From the NCBI GenBank assembly GCA_000444245.1, contig ATSW01003537.1:1-21024 (forward strand): DNA of 21,024 nucleotides, written 5' to 3'. The notes beneath the pieces are model-generated. The model was not told where the DNA came from, did not search any database, and worked only from the letters and a program-made list of their open reading frames with translations. Each line of letters begins with the position of its first letter. Position 1 is the first letter of the stretch. The translations under genes were made by a program, and so were the position numbers. Positions 12,301-18,300 of this stretch are shown here, in pieces. The stretch comes from Botryllus schlosseri. Lineage: Eukaryota; Chordata; Ascidiacea; Stolidobranchia; Styelidae.

Positions 12301-15300
12301 TTTTCATCGGCATGTGTTCTATGGATGTGATGATCAGAGGCATCATATCACCTGGACAAAAATCGACATAGTGGCGCAATCGTACGCAGCGGACATAGAA
12401 ATTTGTTCGGCAAGAATAGTCGAGATGAGTATGGATTTGGAATCGAAGCAAAACGCGATTTGAAAAAGTTTGGACGGATTAACATTAACGATGTATCCGC
12501 AAAACCGGACTTGGACACGAACGCGGAATTTCAATTCTTTTCCAATTTTAACGCGACATCCTGATGAAGAAGTAGCGATTCCCAAGCAAGTGTATATGTT
12601 AGTATTTTTGGCCTATATCTTTTGCGAAAAAACCTGAAAACTGTTGAGTCGAAGTAGCCTAAAATCATAACAAGTTAAGTAAGTAACGCAAGTAGGCCAC
12701 ACCTACATGAGCTCTACGAAAAGTAGTTTTAGAGTCATTTTAGAGTATTTCCACTTGTAATTTATAGTTTCGGATTTTCGGTAAAACTATGCCCAGAATA
12801 CTCACTACTATCTACGACGATACTCCTACTTCTACCCGAGTACCAACGATAACTGCTTTCATAACCTCTGTCCATTATCAAGATGACGTCAAACAACGAA
12901 ACATATATATTCCATTATTCCGACATCGCCAATACCACAGTGCGGTTCATCCCTTTCCCTTATCATTTCACCAAACAATGTTATACTTCCTAAACGCAAA
13001 ACAAAAATGCAACGCAAGCATACACGTTCCCCTGTCGCCATTCGTCACCACGCTGATGTCCTTGTCGTCTTCCTCCTCCGCCGTCAAAGCGCTGACGCGT
13101 TCGATTTCTTTCATACACAGCTTGGAATTGAAGTGAAAAAAGACTTTCCCGCTCTCGATGCGCAGACCGCCGGACGAGTTGTCGTTCGGAAACAACTGCT
13201 GCAGGTTCGGATTGTTGATGATGAACAAGCTGTACCGGCTGAAAACGGTCGCGGGTTACGTGAACTCGATCGAAAGTGATATAGTCGTATACACTGTGTA
13301 TTTTCATATTCCCAGCCATGGCGTGAGGCTTAAATCGGGTAAACGGCACTTACAGGTACCAAATTGTGCTTCCGCACCCTTCAAAAGGGTGGAAATGAGT
13401 CAAATACACCAATTCTTATGGAGATATATCCCAGGGGTGTAGTGGATTCCGTTTAGATGTCGCCCGATGTTGATACCGATTATACACTCACACGGCCGAT
13501 ATTAATATGGATGGAGCAGAGAGCCATTTCGCAAAAAAATATTATATATTAGACAAGATGGCACTTGTACAAGTACATTGTACATGCTACAGAAAGCTAA
13601 ACAACAAACAAGTGAGCTGAAATTAAAATTATTGCTGAATTGTGCACTGCACATTCATTGAAATGTAGGCTAACCCAAAGAGCAAAACGTGATACAGAAT
13701 TGCAGATCAGTCCGGTGGAGGTATAGATTGCAATGCAGGAAGGACATTTTCTCTGCATCATCACCCAGTTAAATTTGTCCGGCTAGCGCAAATCCGTCAC
13801 GTCGTCCGTTTCTTGAGATTGAGGACTGTCGGCATTGAATTCCCGATATTTTTGAAATTTTTTGTTAAAAAATATCGGCCGCGGTAATCGGCCAGCAGGT
13901 CGATAATCGGTCGGCCTCTGGTTCCGTTTACATGTACATTGCACACTGTAAACAAAATTCGCGTATTCGACCCACTTTCACTCCAGTGTACGGTGTAAAT
14001 CTGGTAAACAGCTCTTTCAGGTACTAAATTATGCTTCCAATAGACAAAAAGGNNTAAAATACACCCATTCTCAAGGAGATAAATGCCAGGGGTGTAGTGG
14101 ATTGTTNNATTGTTTCNGTGTACCCTANCAAGAAATCCCAAAANGGTGTTGCACGTGAACAGAGCACACTATATACAGCCGTGGGATATATCTCCATAAG
14201 AGTTGATGTATTTCACTCATTTTCACCCATTGGATGGGTATGAAAGCACTATTTGGTACCTGAAAGTGCCATTTACCTGATTTACATCCCATGCCATGGT
14301 GGAAATGGTCGAAATTTTCGTTTACAGTGCTTTACTGTACACGCAAACAATATTTTGTACCAGAATGTGGCTACGGTCTGATTTGCACCTTACAATCTAT
14401 TGTGGATTTTCGAATGGTATTGTTGCGGGATATTTGAAAATGTAAAGAACGATTGCACTGTGTTATATTGAAATACTCATACATTTATCTATGAGTGTGT
14501 GTGTGTGTATAGGTGACTGAAATATGGGTTTACAGCACATATGCAGGGAATTAAACCGGAATATTAGACTGAAAAATTGACTTAGTTCACTGGTCATTTA
14601 CGTCTTTCGAGTCTAACGGACGTCCTCATACTTACTTGTCAACTAGAGTCCTCCCCGTTATGCGCTTCAGCTTCTTCAAGAAGTTAAGAGACACCAAGGT
14701 GTCCGCGCGACGGATTGACAACGACCCGACTTCCTCCAACCCGCTAAGGGCGTCATCGAGTTCTTTCAAAACTCCATCTGAAATATTTTCACCACAAAAA
14801 TTTACGAATCGTAGAAAACCGCGGTCGGAATACGCGTAAAAACTGATTTCCACATCTTTCCGTGACAGGTTTACGCCGGAAATCTACAGTATCACCGCCC
14901 GCGCCCGCATTGTAATTCAATATATAACCAAATACCACACAAAATAGTCAGCATTGTCTGGAAGTAGGGTCGCATTTAAAACAAAAATCAATTTAAAACA
15001 ACCATCTTTAAAATAAGGTCCTTGTTTAAAACAGTTTTCAATTTTTTTTTCAAGCTATGACGTCACGAATATTCAATTGTGACCCCATAGTGGATTGACA
15101 TTTAAAATTGAAAATATAGGGTAAATATAGCTCCTTTGACGAAATATCTGTACTATTGCTGTTGAACCGACTATTTTGAGGGTTCCAACCATCCCATATC
15201 GATATACGTTGGCTAAATCNGGTCGTAATTGTCCGTAGGCTCATACAACATGTTTTTTGGAAAGTCTTTACACAATTATGGCCTAATTTTACAACTTGAA

Positions 15301-18300
15301 AACAACAAACATTCAAAACACTGTTTAAAACATGTTTTAAGCAAAGTGTTTCGAAACACCGTTTGTTTCATATGCAACCTTATTTGGGAGTATTTAAGGT
15401 AGTTCCATACCTATATTTTATCAATTTTCAACTGATGCGATGTTGCAAGCCGTTGGCATTATAGAGGGCAGTTGTCTATGCAAGTGCACGAGTATACAAA
15501 GTTTATGGATGCGATGGACATACAAGTTTCGCAACAATATATAAAACAGTGCTGCAAGATTGGTATATAGTATAATGTCCACGGCCGATTTCTCCAGTGA
15601 CCATGTTTTATCTGACAGCGAAGCGGGAATTAGCAACTTCTTCTGAATCGAAGAGTTCTCTGAGGAAGACATGAATCCTAACATCGACAAAAATCATATC
15701 TCACCTCCGACTAAATGATTTATCACCAATTTGCCTGGAATGCTGGTGCACCCGCGTACTGCGTCAGTCGACCTCGAATCCGTGATCATGTATTCGTCTT
15801 CCTTGCAAACTGAGAAAACGCAAGACTGCCATGACGCGCGCAAATTATACGCGTAAGACGAAAATGAAGACTCTCCCGGCCAAGTGTCGTTTAGAAGGCA
15901 TGCGCATGCGAAATTTTTTTGAAACACAACCGCTGTATCAGGCCACTTAGTCTCGGAATATTTGCGGAAGATTACAACCACAACTACACTACACCAGTGG
16001 CTGTCAACATTTTCAACTCGCCGACCCGCAAAATTTCAAAACGAATTTTGCGAACCGGTAAACTTTCAAAAATCAAAATCAATTCAGAACGCAATCGCGA
16101 CATAATTATGAAACTCAAAACAAAATAATTTGAACTTCAATTGAGTGAGAATATTTGGCTAGCTGTTTCATATCACAACTGTTATGCGATGGTTCGATTG
16201 AAATTTCTGCAACGCGACGTTCCGTTAAAACCACCAACTCAATCTTGACTGCTGGGTAAATTTTGAAAGAAACGCGACTTGACTGTGAGCCATATATTAT
16301 ATTACAATGTCAATTGTCGGTAAATTGTAACGTTGAATTTCGTTAAATTTTGTTCAAAATGCATTCTTAATGTCCACATATCAGCCTGTCATCCCTACTG
16401 CATGAAACGAGTTACATGCTACTTTTAACCAGATAGGTCGAGGACTTGCCGCATTATGAGACGTCGACTATGAGATCTATATCAAGCCAAAAGGCGTTCT
16501 AAATTACGTTCTATAACCCTAGATCTGCTAAATATATGGTGTTTCAATTCTCGGATTGAGGGACTAGCCTGTAACTTCATACATTTCGCAATTGGGAACT
16601 TTGACAATCACTGACCTACACACTCTTTGTGTCACAGATGTTGTCGTTGTTGTTCGCGGTATTCATGGTGTTTACTGTTCGTCGACAACTATATGGTCAT
16701 TTACACCAGGCCAATGTTCTTCATTTTTATTCCGTAAATACCGACTTGTAGCACGGCCCACTTCTAGGCTTATATACGACACCGCTTACACGGATGAGAT
16801 GGCGAGGAGGAGCCTATAGATAAACCTCCAACACTTCTAGGAATTCTGGAGTCGACAACGGTCGGACTCGAACCCGCAACCCATTGATGTTGCAGCTGTG
16901 GATTATACCGCTACGATATCTCGCCACCGTGTTTCGCAGTTGGGCATTAGGCAAAGATTTACGCTCTATAGCAGTGATGCCGTAAAGCAGTAAATCATAT
17001 AAGCACTGGCGGCGATGGTACAGTGCACAGTCGCCATACCTAAATTGCACGATGATTTACAGTCCTTGCAATACGTCTCGTTGGCGACCGGGTCAAACTC
17101 GTCGTGATGATTGGGCGGGCAGTTGTAAATACATTTCTTCGTGTACGTCCCTGACTTTTCGTCGTAAAAGTCGTGCGGGATCCAAGTCAGCGCTATGCAC
17201 TCGGACCGCGCGATACACTTCCACTCGTTTTCCTAAAACGGGACACAGTAACGATTAAAATCACCCGAGAAAGTATAGAAAATGTCAGAGATGTATTAGT
17301 CACATTTGTTCACACCTATATGGTCAAGGTCAATGTATAGTCAGTGTTGATACTTAAGTAGACACACGTCGAAACATTCCAAGACATGCCACAACTATAG
17401 TGGAGGTAGCAAAGTAAAGGTCTGACAAATACTCAAGCAGGTAACCACCTAGCGAAGAGCGTTTATTCACACCTAAAAGGGTGGTATACACGACAACACA
17501 ACCTAACTCAGAATTATATCGAGGCTATGAATCCTATACGTGCCTACGTGCATACCTTCCCACGTCCATTGATGCATGCATCATTTAGATTAAAATATTG
17601 TATTTGATTTATACATTGTTGTAAGTCTGAGGTAGGTTCTGGTTTGGTGTGGCACGGGTGGGTGTATATTCACACCCGCATATCACGGGTGGTATACACG
17701 ACTTGGAACACACTCTTTTCGCTTAAGAGTGCCAGTCTCAAAGCGTAGATTTTGCCGGAGGGTCGCATTCTCTTAGTTACTTGGTATTTAATCTGAGGCG
17801 TGTAAACTTCCGAAATTTCATGACGTATATTCGAGGGTAACGCAAAAGGAATAATGACCCTGTAAATAGATAGAATACAGGTGATACAGGTTTTATGCGA
17901 CGCGGTCCTTACGACAATATCACTGATAAAAATGACGCAAACGTATCCCGAAACTACTTCCTACTTTTCAAAATCCAAAAAGTAACTTGTTTTGCCAAAA
18001 TACTACTAAAGTAGGAGTGGAAATAGTTTAAAAACACAACCTCTTGAGTAGCAGTACAAGAAGACAAAGCTTACTGAAGTACTCCCAAAGAGTAGAAGTA
18101 ATCTGGTACTGGGCAACTCTGCATTACATAATACATTTGAAAAATATATTCATGAAAGATGAATATATTATTCAAATGTGAATATGAACATGTAATTCAA
18201 ATGTATTATGAGGTCAGGTACTCCAAAGCGTCCATTTAACTCTACATTACACTCAAGGTGTTGCTAGTAGAATCAAGAAATCGGTTATCTTATCAATATA

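Noticed and set aside
12789-13136. 115-codon plus-strand frame
   Set aside because: It overlaps exon 5 antisense and has no recognisable features.
12990-13349. 119-codon minus-strand frame
   Set aside because: A shifted-frame shadow of exon 5; the frame matching the L2 domain is another one.
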